Positions 16,967 through 24,903 of a stretch of 64,000 bases of DNA are shown here, one piece after another; the stretch's first letter is position 1; the number at the start of each line of letters is the position of its first letter. A program made the position numbers and the translations under genes. The notes under the pieces are model-generated. The model was not told the origin of the DNA. It made no database searches and was given only the letters and a program-made list of their open reading frames with translations. Source of the stretch: Candidatus Saccharimonadota bacterium (GTDB taxonomy: Bacteria > Patescibacteriota > Saccharimonadia > Saccharimonadales > Saccharimonadaceae); NCBI GenBank assembly GCA_017514805.1, contig JAFWIP010000007.1, positions 1 through 64,000 on the forward strand, given 5' to 3'.

Positions 16967-17880
16967 AAACCCTCGATCAAATCGAAAAAGAACTAATGCA
17001 GACTGTCGCCGATATTTCTGAGCCGCCGGCCGGAGCTTATAATTTCCGCGTTAACGGTAAATCTATCGGTCGTCAAAGCTCCAAAAATATCGACGTTCAA
17101 CCTCAAGAAAATGGCCTCATTGTTACCGTTAAAGCAAACACAAAAGACGAAGTCGTCCATATCCCCGTCATCATCTCAAAAACCGGCCACAAAGAGACCG
17201 TTATTAATGATTTCTTTATCGGCGATAACGCTGACGTTACGATCGTTGCCGGTTGCGGCATTTATAACTGTGGCGCCGACGACGCAATCCATGACGGCGT
17301 TCATACCTTCCATATCGGCAAAAACGCCAAAGTTCGCTATATCGAGAAGCATTACGGTGCTGGTCCAGGTGCCGGCAAAATTCTTAACCCGACATCTAAG
17401 TTCTATCTCGAGAAAAACGCCTACGCTGAGGTTGAACTTGAACAAATTCGCGGCGTTGATTCGACCAACCGCGCCACGGCCGCCGAGTTAAAAGACGGCG
17501 CTAAGATTCTTATCCGCGAAAAAATGCTCACCCAAGGCAAACAATATGCAAAAAGTCACATTGAGACTATTTTAGACGGCAAAGATTCCGTCGCCGACAT
17601 CGTCTCACGCTCCGTCGCCACCGATGAGTCGCGCCAAGAATTCACCCTTCATATCGAAGGCAACAACCTCTGTCGCGGCCACTCTGAATGCGATGCAATC
17701 CTTCAGGACAAAGGCACCGTTCTCGCCACCCCTTCCTTAGACGCCAAGCACGTCGACGCTCAGCTTATTCATGAAGCCGCCATCGGCAAAATCGCCGGCG
17801 AGCAGTTTAATAAGCTCATGACCCTCGGCCTCACTAGCCAACAAGCCGAATCTCAAATCATCAACGGTTTCTTAAAGTAA
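16963..17880 (+). CDS. sufB: SufB/SufD-type Fe-S scaffold protein
   Basis: 305 residues, much shorter than SufB (about 480) or SufD (about 430), consistent with a minimal core beta-helix scaffold. Recognisable segments include a central IRGVDSTNR region, SRSVATDESRQEFTLHIEG, and the conserved ending EATIGKI-like HEAAIGKIAGEQFNKLMTLG. Candidate ligands are Cys in VAGCGIYNCG and in NNLCRGHSECDAIL. It overlaps sufC by 4 nt and presumably forms a homodimeric scaffold with SufC. Whether it is closer to SufB or SufD cannot be settled from sequence alone, so the symbol is provisional. Confidence 0.88.
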   Translation: MKTLDQIEKELMQTVADISEPPAGAYNFRVNGKSIGRQSSKNIDVQPQENGLIVTVKANTKDEVVHIPVIISKTGHKETVINDFFIGDNADVTIVAGCGIYNCGADDAIHDGVHTFHIGKNAKVRYIEKHYGAGPGAGKILNPTSKFYLEKNAYAEVELEQIRGVDSTNRATAAELKDGAKILIREKMLTQGKQYAKSHIETILDGKDSVADIVSRSVATDESRQEFTLHIEGNNLCRGHSECDAILQDKGTVLATPSLDAKHVDAQLIHEAAIGKIAGEQFNKLMTLGLTSQQAESQIINGFLK

Positions 17881-18744
17881 TTACTGCCCAGCCATCTTCT
17901 TCTGGCAGGCCAAGAAATACTCCACCGCACGCATTATGTCGTCATAAATCTTTGCAGAGGTCTCTTCATCTTCATGGTCGCTCTCGAGTAACTTTTTCGT
18001 GCGGTCCGTCGCTACGCCAATATCCACCAAGAATTCGGCAAATTTTCCGCCAGTCTCGTCGTCATCGAGAGAAACTGTAGTATCGAAGTAATGGCGAAGC
18101 TTCTCGATCGGCGTCTCGAAATACGCCTTATACATTGACTCCTCCGGAAATGCCTCCCAAATCCGCGACATAATATTGCGCTCAGCTTTATAGCGGAACA
18201 TATTTTCTGTACCCTCGAAGCCCATTTTACCAATCACATGCTTCAGAGTAATATAATGCGTCGTCCCCTCAATCAAAGCAATCAAACCTCGCTCCATCGC
18301 CACTCTCTGCTCGAGGTCATCGTAACTAAAAGGAAGTGTAAAATCACCTCTAAAACCAGCGCCTGCGCCGATACTAGCAGCATGTAGACTCTCATGGAAG
18401 ATCGTTACAAACAACTCGCCACTTGTACGATGTTTATCTTGGTTTATATAACCGATATTGCTCTTTTTATCATAGAAGCCGTATTTCACATCAATATCCT
18501 CGACAATTCTGCCAGATTCAGTTAATGCCTTTTTAAAAGTCTCTTCGTCAACAATCTTCGTACGCCCTACAATTTCGTCAATTAGTTCCGGCTTTACTGG
18601 AAAAGTAGCCTTGAAGTATTCACTAATCACCTGCATCATGTACTCAATATTCTCAGGCGTCAAATTTTTAATATCAAAAAGCTCGATATTCCTCGCATAA
18701 TCCGACTTGCCGTTCGCTCCAATCATTGTATTGCCGTTATTCAT
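17881..18744 (-). CDS. Putative zinc metallopeptidase-like protein (HExxH)
   Basis: 287-residue soluble protein with no signal peptide. FHESLHAASIG near residues 116-126 supplies an HExxH zinc site. About 40 residues later GLIALIEGTTHYITLKHVIG carries an EGTTHY segment whose Glu could be the third ligand, as in gluzincins. No named family recognised. GGAGG precedes the ATG. It is convergent with sufB, with only one base between the stops. A cytosolic protease or a decayed or regulatory relative are the main options. Confidence 0.6.
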   Translation of the reverse strand: MNNGNTMIGANGKSDYARNIELFDIKNLTPENIEYMMQVISEYFKATFPVKPELIDEIVGRTKIVDEETFKKALTESGRIVEDIDVKYGFYDKKSNIGYINQDKHRTSGELFVTIFHESLHAASIGAGAGFRGDFTLPFSYDDLEQRVAMERGLIALIEGTTHYITLKHVIGKMGFEGTENMFRYKAERNIMSRIWEAFPEESMYKAYFETPIEKLRHYFDTTVSLDDDETGGKFAEFLVDIGVATDRTKKLLESDHEDEETSAKIYDDIMRAVEYFLACQKKMAGQ

Positions 18745-18848
18745 AGTACCTCCATATCTCTAATTATTTTAGCATAGCTCACCAACTGCTATAATATCCT
18801 TATCTGGCACATTATCAACTAAGGCATTTTAAGAGAGGGGGTGAAAAA

Positions 18849-19019
18849 ATGGACGATTGGAACAAAATTATGGCACGAGAACTCAAAAGAGCTCATACTG
18901 GCTCAAAGCTATCGCGCATACCAGCCAAGCGCAGACCTACGGCCAAAAGCCTGCAAAAGCTAAATGAAGAAATATTCAATCAAATCAAAGATCGCTATCA
19001 GATACGTTCTCAAAAATAA
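18849..19019 (+). CDS. Small basic protein (56 residues)
   Basis: Short gene starting MDDWNKIMARELKRAHTG and ending DRYQIRSQK, rich in Lys and Arg through the middle (SRIPAKRRPTAKSLQKL). The start is fixed by GAGGGGGTG just upstream; TATAAT at 18790-18795 implies a leader of about 45 nt. A strong terminator follows immediately, making a complete monocistronic unit. Composition suggests an RNA- or DNA-binding peptide, but no family is recognised. Confidence 0.65.
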   Translation: MDDWNKIMARELKRAHTGSKLSRIPAKRRPTAKSLQKLNEEIFNQIKDRYQIRSQK

Positions 19020-19031
19020 AGTGCCTTAATT

Positions 19032-19060
19032 AAAGCCCCTGCTACCAGCAGAGGCTTTTT
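19032..19060 (+). terminator. Terminator after small basic gene
   Basis: AAAGCCCCTGCT, a three-base loop and AGCAGAGGCTTTTT. Confidence 0.85.
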
Positions 19061-19073
19061 GATGCATAAAAAA

Positions 19074-19148
<75 letters not shown>

Positions 19149-19208
19149 AACCTTCGCTAATTTTACCACATAACTATCGCACCCGTCAATCCATGCTACA
19201 ATAAAGCC

Positions 19209-19445
19209 ATGAGCAAGAAAATCGAAAGCCCTGCCCTTCAAGCGCTAATTTACTTTGTTGCAATTCTCGTCGCCAGTCTTATTATCTGGCCACTCCTCGA
19301 CCTCCTTATCTGTGCCGTCATCACCCATTCCGAATTCCACTATACCTTCAACGATTATATTATTGAGCCACTTATCTTCTCTGTTATCTTTACATTAATC
19401 TTCTACATCCCGCCAATCATCAAATCTCGTAAGAAAAAGAAATAA
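19209..19445 (+). CDS. Small two-helix membrane protein
   Basis: 78 residues with two hydrophobic segments (about 10-32 and 52-70), a loop containing HSEFHYTFNDY and a tail of basic residues (KSRKKKK). This is the layout of a small inner-membrane protein with a cytoplasmic C-terminus. TACAAT at 19197-19202 leaves exactly six bases before the ATG, so the message is probably leaderless. No family recognised. Confidence 0.65.
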   Translation: MSKKIESPALQALIYFVAILVASLIIWPLLDLLICAVITHSEFHYTFNDYIIEPLIFSVIFTLIFYIPPIIKSRKKKK

Positions 19446-19469
19446 TCCTCACTATTTGTTCTACGCGCT

Positions 19470-19562
19470 ATGAAATTAGTTTCCACTTAGGAAACTAATT
19501 TTCTCTAGAGCAAAAACGTCATAGAGAAAACAATTTTCCATTTCGGAAACTAGTTTACTAGC
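19470..19562. repeat. Dispersed ~90 bp repeat, copy B
   Basis: Second copy of the element at 272-361. It contains two inverted pairs, AGTTTCC/GGAAACT and TTTCC/GGAAA, around a shared CTAGAGC core. It lies in the gap between a small membrane-protein gene and the RNase P RNA gene. Confidence 0.6.
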
Positions 19563-19627
19563 CCAAAAAACGAGCCACACACCACTCGTCAAATCATCAA
19601 AAAAGTCGCAATATATCTGTTATAATC

Positions 19628-19720
19628 GGAACAAAAAATCAGGACATGTGCCTGTTTTTTGTTCCATACTGGTTTCTTTTTCCAAACTTTTCTTTCCAAA
19701 GAAAAGTTTGAGAGGCGTTA
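19628..19720. repeat. Dispersed hairpin repeat, copy 2, with bidirectional terminator
   Basis: GGAACAAAAAATCAGG...CCTGTTTTTTGTTCC is a strong hairpin with U-tracts both ways, ending RNase P RNA on the minus strand. An AACTTTTCTTTCC/AAAGAAAAGTTT inverted repeat follows, as in the copies near 6625 and 47181. Confidence 0.7.
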
Positions 19721-19721
19721 G

Positions 19722-20077
19722 CCTGTAGCTCGCTCTAGTAAGCCGGGTTCTGTAACTACACTCAAAGGCGCAGCCTGTAGCCATCTATCTAGCTCTACGA
19801 TTGCTCATAGAGTCAAGCGGTGAGCGACCATCCGCGGATCACGGTATCTAGGTCTCCTTGCAGCCGATAGAGTTTACCTCACCCCACTGTCACCAGCGAG
19901 GTCTGTGGGCTCTTACCCCACTCTTTTCACCCTTACCTCCGAAGAGGCGGTTTAGTTTCTGTGGCACTTTTCCTACGCTTACACGCGGTTGCCGTTAGCA
20001 ACTATCGTATCCTGTGCTGCCCGGACTTTCCTCTCGCCATTTTTCAGGCCAGCGACTACATTGAACGAGCTGCCCTA
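19722..20077 (-). ncRNA. rnpB: RNase P RNA, class A
   Basis: Catalytic RNA that removes 5' leaders of tRNA precursors. On the minus strand GAGGAAAGTCCGGGC and ACAGAACCCGGCTTA form the P4 core, and the outer AGCTCG/CGAGCT helix is P1. GTGAAAAGAGTGG-like and GGTAAACTCTATC segments are the specificity-domain and P15-type landmarks. A TAAAAT -10 sits about 5 nt upstream of the predicted 5' end. The ends are good to a few nucleotides. The hairpin at 19628-19665 terminates it. Confidence 0.95.
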
Positions 20078-20140
20078 TATTTTAGCATAAACTCTTAAAA
20101 TTCGCCAGCCGAGCACCGACTGTGCTATACTACATGCAAT

Positions 20141-20341
20141 ATGGGTGCGTTTATTGAACTATCTCCATTCTTCTTAGGCGGCATCGGCGTCTTATCGCTG
20201 ATTATTGCTACTGTCGCCAGAGTTGTCAGCCCAGAAAAACGCCAATCAAAGATCCATAAAATCTTCACGATTGCTGGTTTTACTACCCTATTCGCCGCCG
20301 CAGGCATTGCTGCTTGGACTATCTTTTCCAGTATCGGCTAG
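20141..20341 (+). CDS. Small two-helix membrane protein
   Basis: 66 residues with hydrophobic segments at about 8-28 and 43-63, joined by a short basic loop (SPEKRQSKIHK). A TATACT box lies nine bases before the ATG, so the leader is very short or absent. The stop overlaps that of the convergent Nudix-RNase H gene. No family recognised. Confidence 0.55.
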   Translation: MGAFIELSPFFLGGIGVLSLIIATVARVVSPEKRQSKIHKIFTIAGFTTLFAAAGIAAWTIFSSIG

Positions 20342-21228
20342 TACTCGCCGCGCGTCGTATATTCATCAATTACGCGGTTAACTTCCGCATCTGCCTCTTT
20401 ATTTTGTTCGCGCGGAACATGCGTAAACGAATACGAATCAAGTTTCGACAACAAACCCAAAACATCTGTATAGACATTCATTAAGTCCATATTCTTCACC
20501 TGGTAAACCCCATTTAACTGGTTTACCATCATCAAGCTATCGCTCTTAAAGTTCACGCGCTTCAAACCGAGCTCAAGCGCCTGCTCAATTCCCTCTTTCA
20601 AACCATAGTATTCCGCCAAGCGCGAATTAGACATACCAAGAAACTCACCGCCACGCTTAATCTCACGCCCATCTGCACCAACAATATAGTAGCCAATTCC
20701 GCTCGGACCAGGATTGCCTCGACTACCGCCATCTGTGTAAATCGTCGCCGCATCGCTTGCTGGCAATACCTGTTCTCCGCCACCAATATGGCGCAACTTT
20801 GAATGTACTTCTACTCCCTTCGTAGAAGTAATCTGCAACACCATCATCGTCGCTTCGTCTAACGGATAGTTCGTTGTCTCATTTAGTGGCGTCCACTTAT
20901 ATGCCGAATAGCGCTCGGAAGTAATCTTCACCGCCGCATCGTCATCGATTTTTACTTCGTAAATAATATAGAGACTCCCAAGCTGCGACGACCCCTCTAA
21001 ACTCGTAAAAGTCACCACATCCATCAGCTGTAGGCTCGCCGTCTTCACTCCTGTATATTCATAAAGCACGCGCGCCATTGCCTCTTCAGGTTGCTCTCCA
21101 AAGATAATCTTCCCCGTCGGAAGCTCAAAATCTATCTCCGCGCCATCTACTCTCCCCCCTGCGCGCTTCAATAGCAAAATATCACCCCCCTTCTTACAGA
21201 TTGCCGACACCCGAATCCGCTGTTTCAT
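20338..21228 (-). CDS. Nudix-RNase HI fusion protein
   Basis: 296 residues with two domains. Residues 1-140 are Nudix-like: the box reads GKIIFGEQPEEAMARVLYEY, so the usual REUxEExGU is RVLYEYTGV and only one of the paired metal-binding Glu remains. Residues 155-290 form RNase HI with all four acidic positions: YTDGGSRGNPG (D), LAEYYGLKEG (E), FKSDSLMMV (D) and NKEADAEVN (D). The RNase H part should cut RNA in RNA-DNA hybrids; the Nudix part may bind rather than hydrolyse nucleotides. TAAAAT sits seven bases before the ATG. Confidence 0.85.
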   Translation of the reverse strand: MKQRIRVSAICKKGGDILLLKRAGGRVDGAEIDFELPTGKIIFGEQPEEAMARVLYEYTGVKTASLQLMDVVTFTSLEGSSQLGSLYIIYEVKIDDDAAVKITSERYSAYKWTPLNETTNYPLDEATMMVLQITSTKGVEVHSKLRHIGGGEQVLPASDAATIYTDGGSRGNPGPSGIGYYIVGADGREIKRGGEFLGMSNSRLAEYYGLKEGIEQALELGLKRVNFKSDSLMMVNQLNGVYQVKNMDLMNVYTDVLGLLSKLDSYSFTHVPREQNKEADAEVNRVIDEYTTRGEY

Positions 21229-21248
21229 TATCTATATTTTACCATAAA

Positions 21249-21381
21249 CAAAATACCCGGCTTACGGTTTTTCCCGTGATATAGACCACGGTGGGTAAGC
21301 TCTTATGCAATCAGACCACGGTCTAATCGCCACGAACTCCCTATGAATGATTATTCAGGAAAAATTTTGTAAGTCGGGATA
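21249..21381 (-). ncRNA. Unassigned structured RNA C (~130 nt)
   Basis: The ends are complementary: minus-strand CCCGACTTAC near the 5' end pairs with GTAAGCCGGG near the 3' end. Inside it TTTTTCC pairs with GGAAAAA, followed by a hairpin AGACC/GGTCT. The word CCGTGGTCT occurs twice. TATAAT at 21393-21388 gives a start near 21381, and the closing stem is followed by TATTTTGTTT, a plausible terminator. It lacks the SRP Alu/GGAA core. A short 6S-like RNA is possible (long closed helix with inner bubble), but I cannot show this. Confidence 0.5.
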
Positions 21382-21392
21382 CTATTATTATA

Positions 21393-22034
21393 CTACCTAA
21401 TGCCTATAATCCAATAGAATGCCGTCAAAATTGCCTTCTCGCCATTCATGAAATACACTGCAAGCGCTGAACCAAAAATCCAGATTAGCGCATAGATTAC
21501 AATAAATCCATAACGCTCTAATTCTTGCATAAACGTCTTTACTGCCTCTGGCGCAAGCGCATATAGTACGCGACTACCATCAAGTGGCGGAATCGGGATA
21601 ATATTAAACAGTGCGAAACCCATATTCAAGAGCATACCAGTCGTACAAATTAACCCCCCTGCTCCATCGGTATAAATCATGCCTGAAAAATGCCCAACCA
21701 AGAAGAATATAAATGCCAACAATATATTCGTCACCGGACCAGCAATCGCCACAAGCGCAAATCCCCACTCGCCACCCTTAAGGTTACGCGTATTGATCGG
21801 AACCGGTTTTGCGCCACCAAATACCGGCGCGCCAATCAATGCCAAAAACACTGGCACGATAATCGACATTACCGGATCAATATGTTTAAGCGGATTAAGC
21901 GTTAAACGGCCGCTAAGCTTCGCTGTCTGATCTCCTAGCCAATAAGCCACTACGCCATGCATTAACTCATGTAGAATAACCGAAAAAATTGAAATAACGA
22001 ATACGGCAGCAATATACCCAAGATTTATGTCCAT
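21393..22034 (-). CDS. Site-2-protease-family (M50) membrane metalloprotease
   Basis: 213-residue integral membrane protease with about five or six helices. The zinc motif HELMH (about residues 22-26) lies in the first helix region and the third ligand motif is NIIPIPPLDGSR. The GAKPVPINTRNLKGG loop is typical of the small FtsH-less M50 group found in many bacteria. Such proteases cut membrane-spanning substrates, but the substrate is unknown. TAGACT lies exactly six bases before the ATG. A stop codon overlaps the promoter of RNA C. Confidence 0.9.
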   Translation of the reverse strand: MDINLGYIAAVFVISIFSVILHELMHGVVAYWLGDQTAKLSGRLTLNPLKHIDPVMSIIVPVFLALIGAPVFGGAKPVPINTRNLKGGEWGFALVAIAGPVTNILLAFIFFLVGHFSGMIYTDGAGGLICTTGMLLNMGFALFNIIPIPPLDGSRVLYALAPEAVKTFMQELERYGFIVIYALIWIFGSALAVYFMNGEKAILTAFYWIIGIR

Positions 22035-22054
22035 AAAACTAGTCTACCATAAAC

Positions 22055-22085
22055 AAAAAGAAATCCGCGACATCTGCACGGATTC
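22055..22085 (-). terminator. Terminator after rpmB
   Basis: Minus-strand AATCCG-loop-CGGATT followed by TCTTTTTG. It carries the same CGACAT core as the dispersed hairpin repeats. Confidence 0.75.
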
Positions 22086-22106
22086 CTCTATTCTGAAAGG
22101 CGAAAT

Positions 22107-22301
22107 TTATTTCTTGATGATGCCTTTTTTCTTTAGCGTACGAAGCGCAGAAGTAGAAACATTAAGCTTAACCTTCTGGCCATCGATTACGAAAGTGCGC
22201 TTCTGAATGTTTGGCTTAAAAACCTTGCGAGTCTTATGCTGAGAAAAGCTCACATTGTGGCCATACATCTTGCCTTTACCGGTAATTTCACAAATTGCCA
22301 T
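22107..22301 (-). CDS. rpmB: 50S ribosomal protein bL28
   Basis: 64 residues starting MAICEITGKGKMYGHNVSFS, the usual bL28 opening, with the basic KTRKVFKPNIQKRTF segment. An upstream in-frame ATG at 22403 would add a hydrophobic stretch foreign to the family, so 22301 is the start. No zinc-binding Cys pairs are present. It is monocistronic with its own terminator. Confidence 0.95.
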   Translation of the reverse strand: MAICEITGKGKMYGHNVSFSQHKTRKVFKPNIQKRTFVIDGQKVKLNVSTSALRTLKKKGIIKK

Positions 22302-22390
22302 ATCTTTACTCTTTACTATTAAATTAAAACTGCTATTAATTATACCCCATATATTGAGATAATTCAAGCATAAACCACGCCAGACCAACA

Positions 22391-22416
22391 AAAATCCGCC
22401 CATAAGAGCGGATTTT
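22391..22416 (-). terminator. Terminator after MBL-like gene
   Basis: AAAATCCGC-loop-GCGGATTTTT, which is symmetrical and should work on both strands. Confidence 0.8.
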
Positions 22417-22421
22417 TGAAA

Positions 22422-22868
22422 TTAATCTAATTTCCAAATCTCTAGCGTTGCTGGGAGAGAGCCGTTTTTAATCTTGATCTTCTTCTCGACCTTAACACTA
22501 CCTTTTACGTCAGCAAAATCCATATTTCCCATCGGAATCACTGCCTTTGGCTCAACGACAGATACAAATTTTGCATTAGAGGTGCCGAGAATATCAATCG
22601 GACCAAGCTCATCAAGATCCTCGACCTTCGCAGTGCTGCCAACTAGGCCAATCTTTACGCCCTCTACGCACACGCGATACATAATACCACCTGCCGAAAC
22701 CGGGCTAGCTGAAATTGAGATATCGCCAATCTCAAACTCGCCTGCTCCGCCAATCGTACCGACGCGCAAATCTGCGTTGATTGTCGACTCTGCAATATTA
22801 ATTGCGACGGTTTTATCTTTATCTTTAATTACCAATTCATCTGGATTCTTTAACTCAATCTCAAACAT
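22422..22868 (-). CDS. Metallo-beta-lactamase-fold-like protein without metal site
   Basis: 148 residues, almost all beta-strand in prediction by eye. The order GAGEFEIGDISI, YRVCVEGVKIGLVGS, DELGPIDIL and ...VVEPKAVIPM resembles the core of small MBL-fold (UPF0173-like) proteins. The HxHxDH metal-binding motif and the later His and Asp ligands are missing, so a catalytic role is unlikely. It lies 12 nt behind a winged-helix protein gene with AAGGAGG before its ATG, so the pair probably forms one operon. Function unknown. Confidence 0.55.
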   Translation of the reverse strand: MFEIELKNPDELVIKDKDKTVAINIAESTINADLRVGTIGGAGEFEIGDISISASPVSAGGIMYRVCVEGVKIGLVGSTAKVEDLDELGPIDILGTSNAKFVSVVEPKAVIPMGNMDFADVKGSVKVEKKIKIKNGSLPATLEIWKLD

Positions 22869-22880
22869 CTTACCTCCTTA

Positions 22881-23504
22881 TTAAAGAATTTTCTCTGGAT
22901 CATACGTTTCGCTAATCTGGAGAGACCATACATTGTTCGATAAGAACTTATCTCTGACACTCTTACGATAAATATAATCCTCGCGACTAATAATAACATA
23001 GTTAAGTGGCTTGCCCTGACGCTTTTCGACAACTTCAGCCCAATGCGTAAGCTTGTGCGTACGATTATCGCCAATCACGAGCAAATCCAAACCATCTTGT
23101 CCTGGAATACGGTTCGTAACAATAAGTGCCGTAATGAGATTCGAAACTGGGCGAACATATTCTTCCCAAATCGACTTTTTCTTAACTGCTTTTACGTCGC
23201 CAGTATCACTTGCATAGCTAGTTGAATTAGAACGAGCAAATATTTCGGTCATAGGGCGCGCAAATGGATGCTTCATGTTTGCTGAATAATAAACTTTGTT
23301 TTCGTAGTTCTCGATCTTGACTAAACCAAGCGCAGAAAGATTAGTTAACTCACGGCGAACAGAGTTAATCTGCTCTTCAATCACTCTAGTAATCTCACGA
23401 ACGTAATAAGATTTTTCGGTATTCTCGAAGAAAAGCGACAATAATTTTGCACGAGTCTTCGAACCAAATAATTTTTCTAGTGGCATTGAATTATCTTTGC
23501 TCAT
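22881..23504 (-). CDS. Winged-helix protein with nucleotidyltransferase-like C-terminus
   Basis: 207 residues. The N-terminal 95 residues form a winged helix (LFGSKTRAKLLSLFFENTEKSYYVREI then INSVRRELTNLSALGLVKIEN). The C-terminal part (LITALIVTNRIPGQDGLDLLVIGD...) resembles the predicted nucleotidyltransferase-type domains fused to such helices in archaea and CPR, but the usual GSxxxG...DxD pattern is incomplete. It is probably a transcriptional regulator. A TAAAAT box lies nine bases before the ATG. Confidence 0.65.
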   Translation of the reverse strand: MSKDNSMPLEKLFGSKTRAKLLSLFFENTEKSYYVREITRVIEEQINSVRRELTNLSALGLVKIENYENKVYYSANMKHPFARPMTEIFARSNSTSYASDTGDVKAVKKKSIWEEYVRPVSNLITALIVTNRIPGQDGLDLLVIGDNRTHKLTHWAEVVEKRQGKPLNYVIISREDYIYRKSVRDKFLSNNVWSLQISETYDPEKIL

Positions 23505-23539
23505 ATTAAGATAATTTTACCACAAAGCGAAACAATTGT

Positions 23540-24328
23540 TTAAGAATATGTGTTCAGAATGAACTCTTTTGCTTGTTCTAACGGTAACCAAATAATATTC
23601 GGGTTGCGTTTAAACCAAGTTAATTGACGTTTCGCCAAATGCCAGTCATCAAGCACAAAAGCGTCTATCGCCTCTTCGCGAGTAATCTTACCATCCAGCA
23701 TATCCCGAATAATTGGATAAATATTCGACTTCATTGCTTGCGAGTCGGCATCATAATGTTCAGCTGCCCACCTATACTCTTTTTCGATATCCTGATCAAA
23801 AAATTGTTCGGCACGCTGGCGCAATCTTTTGCGCAACTCATCACGTGGCCAATCAATTCCAACCACTAAGAATTGTTCACTCATTTTATCGCGGTCTGAA
23901 TAACTTTTTTTCGCTTCATCAGAAAATGAATAATTAAATATCAGGGCATCTACATACAATCCCGTTCCACCAGCAATTATCGGTAAATGTCCCCTCTGAG
24001 TAATTTCAGAAATTTTTTGTTCGGCATATTCCTTGAAGTCGGCGACCGTAAAGCGTTCACCCGGTCCGACCAAGTCTATCCCCCAATGCGGCACGCCGTC
24101 CATCTCTTCAATAGTCGGTTTTGCCGTTCCTATATCTAATCCTTTATATATCGCCCGCGAATCCGCCGAAATCACCTCACAAGCGCAATCCGGCATCAAA
24201 ATACCACGCCTACGCGACAATTCCTGCGCAACCGCTATCGCCAACCCGGTCTTCCCTGACCCCGTTGGACCAATAATGGCCAGGATCTTCTCCTGACCAT
24301 CACTAGTTTTAGACGAAATCTTATCCAT
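23540..24328 (-). CDS. miaA: tRNA dimethylallyltransferase
   Basis: 262 residues, short for MiaA (about 300). The P-loop GPTGSGKTGLA (about 20-30) binds dimethylallyl diphosphate; the SADSRAIYKGLDIGTAKPT segment and the GGTGLYVDAL motif are family signatures. It adds the isopentenyl group to A37 of tRNAs reading UNN codons. The C-terminal QLTWFKRNPNIIWL segment is intact, so the shortening comes from the insertion domain. It starts 1 nt after the efp stop and is the last gene of rpsF-ssb-rpsR-efp-miaA. Confidence 0.95.
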   Translation of the reverse strand: MDKISSKTSDGQEKILAIIGPTGSGKTGLAIAVAQELSRRRGILMPDCACEVISADSRAIYKGLDIGTAKPTIEEMDGVPHWGIDLVGPGERFTVADFKEYAEQKISEITQRGHLPIIAGGTGLYVDALIFNYSFSDEAKKSYSDRDKMSEQFLVVGIDWPRDELRKRLRQRAEQFFDQDIEKEYRWAAEHYDADSQAMKSNIYPIIRDMLDGKITREEAIDAFVLDDWHLAKRQLTWFKRNPNIIWLPLEQAKEFILNTYS

Positions 24329-24329
24329 C

Positions 24330-24890
24330 TTACTTCTGACGTTCGCGATAAGCGTAAGTCTCCGTGTCGATCGATACTACATCACCAGTTTTAATGAATG
24401 CTGGAACCTTTACGATAACGCCAGTTTCAAGCTTTGCATCCTTCACGATCGAAGAAGAGGTATCGCCCTTCACTGCCGTCTCAGTATACTCAACCGTCAA
24501 CCAAACGTTCTTTGGAAGATTGAGGTTAATTGGCATTTCATTATAGAACTGAATCTCGGCCTCAGACCCCTCTTTGAGGAAATCTTTTGCATCGCCAACC
24601 ATATCGGCCGCGAGCTCATACTGCTCAAAGCTTGTAGGGTCCATGAAGTAGAATTTCTCGCCATCATTATAGAGATACTGAACAGTCTGGTTCGTTACCT
24701 CAGCTGGCTCGATCTTCTCCTGGCCTTTGAAGGTCTTTGGAAGCAAAGCGCCCGTAATTAGGTTCTTTACCTTGACATTCACGATGCTGCCACCGCGACC
24801 CATTACCTTCTGGGAATACTCAATTACCTTGTATGGCTGACCATCAAGCGTAATCAAGGTGTTTTTCTTTAAATCTGTTGGTCCGTACAT
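24330..24890 (-). CDS. efp: Elongation factor P
   Basis: 186 residues starting MYGPTDLKKNTLITLDGQPY; GGAGG six bases upstream fixes this start over an ATG at 24920. Three OB/KOW domains of normal length. EF-P relieves stalling at polyproline. The loop at the position of E. coli Lys34 reads VMGRGGS, so the modified residue is Arg, as in the rhamnosylated (EarP) type, but the surrounding sequence is unlike that group and no modification gene is in the window. It lies 13 nt after rpsR. Confidence 0.95.
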   Translation of the reverse strand: MYGPTDLKKNTLITLDGQPYKVIEYSQKVMGRGGSIVNVKVKNLITGALLPKTFKGQEKIEPAEVTNQTVQYLYNDGEKFYFMDPTSFEQYELAADMVGDAKDFLKEGSEAEIQFYNEMPINLNLPKNVWLTVEYTETAVKGDTSSSIVKDAKLETGVIVKVPAFIKTGDVVSIDTETYAYRERQK

Positions 24891-24903
24891 AATCAGACCT
24901 CCA

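Noticed and set aside
21249-21381. SRP (4.5S) RNA at this site
   Set aside because: It lacks the GGAA-type tetraloop and asymmetric loop core needed for Ffh binding.
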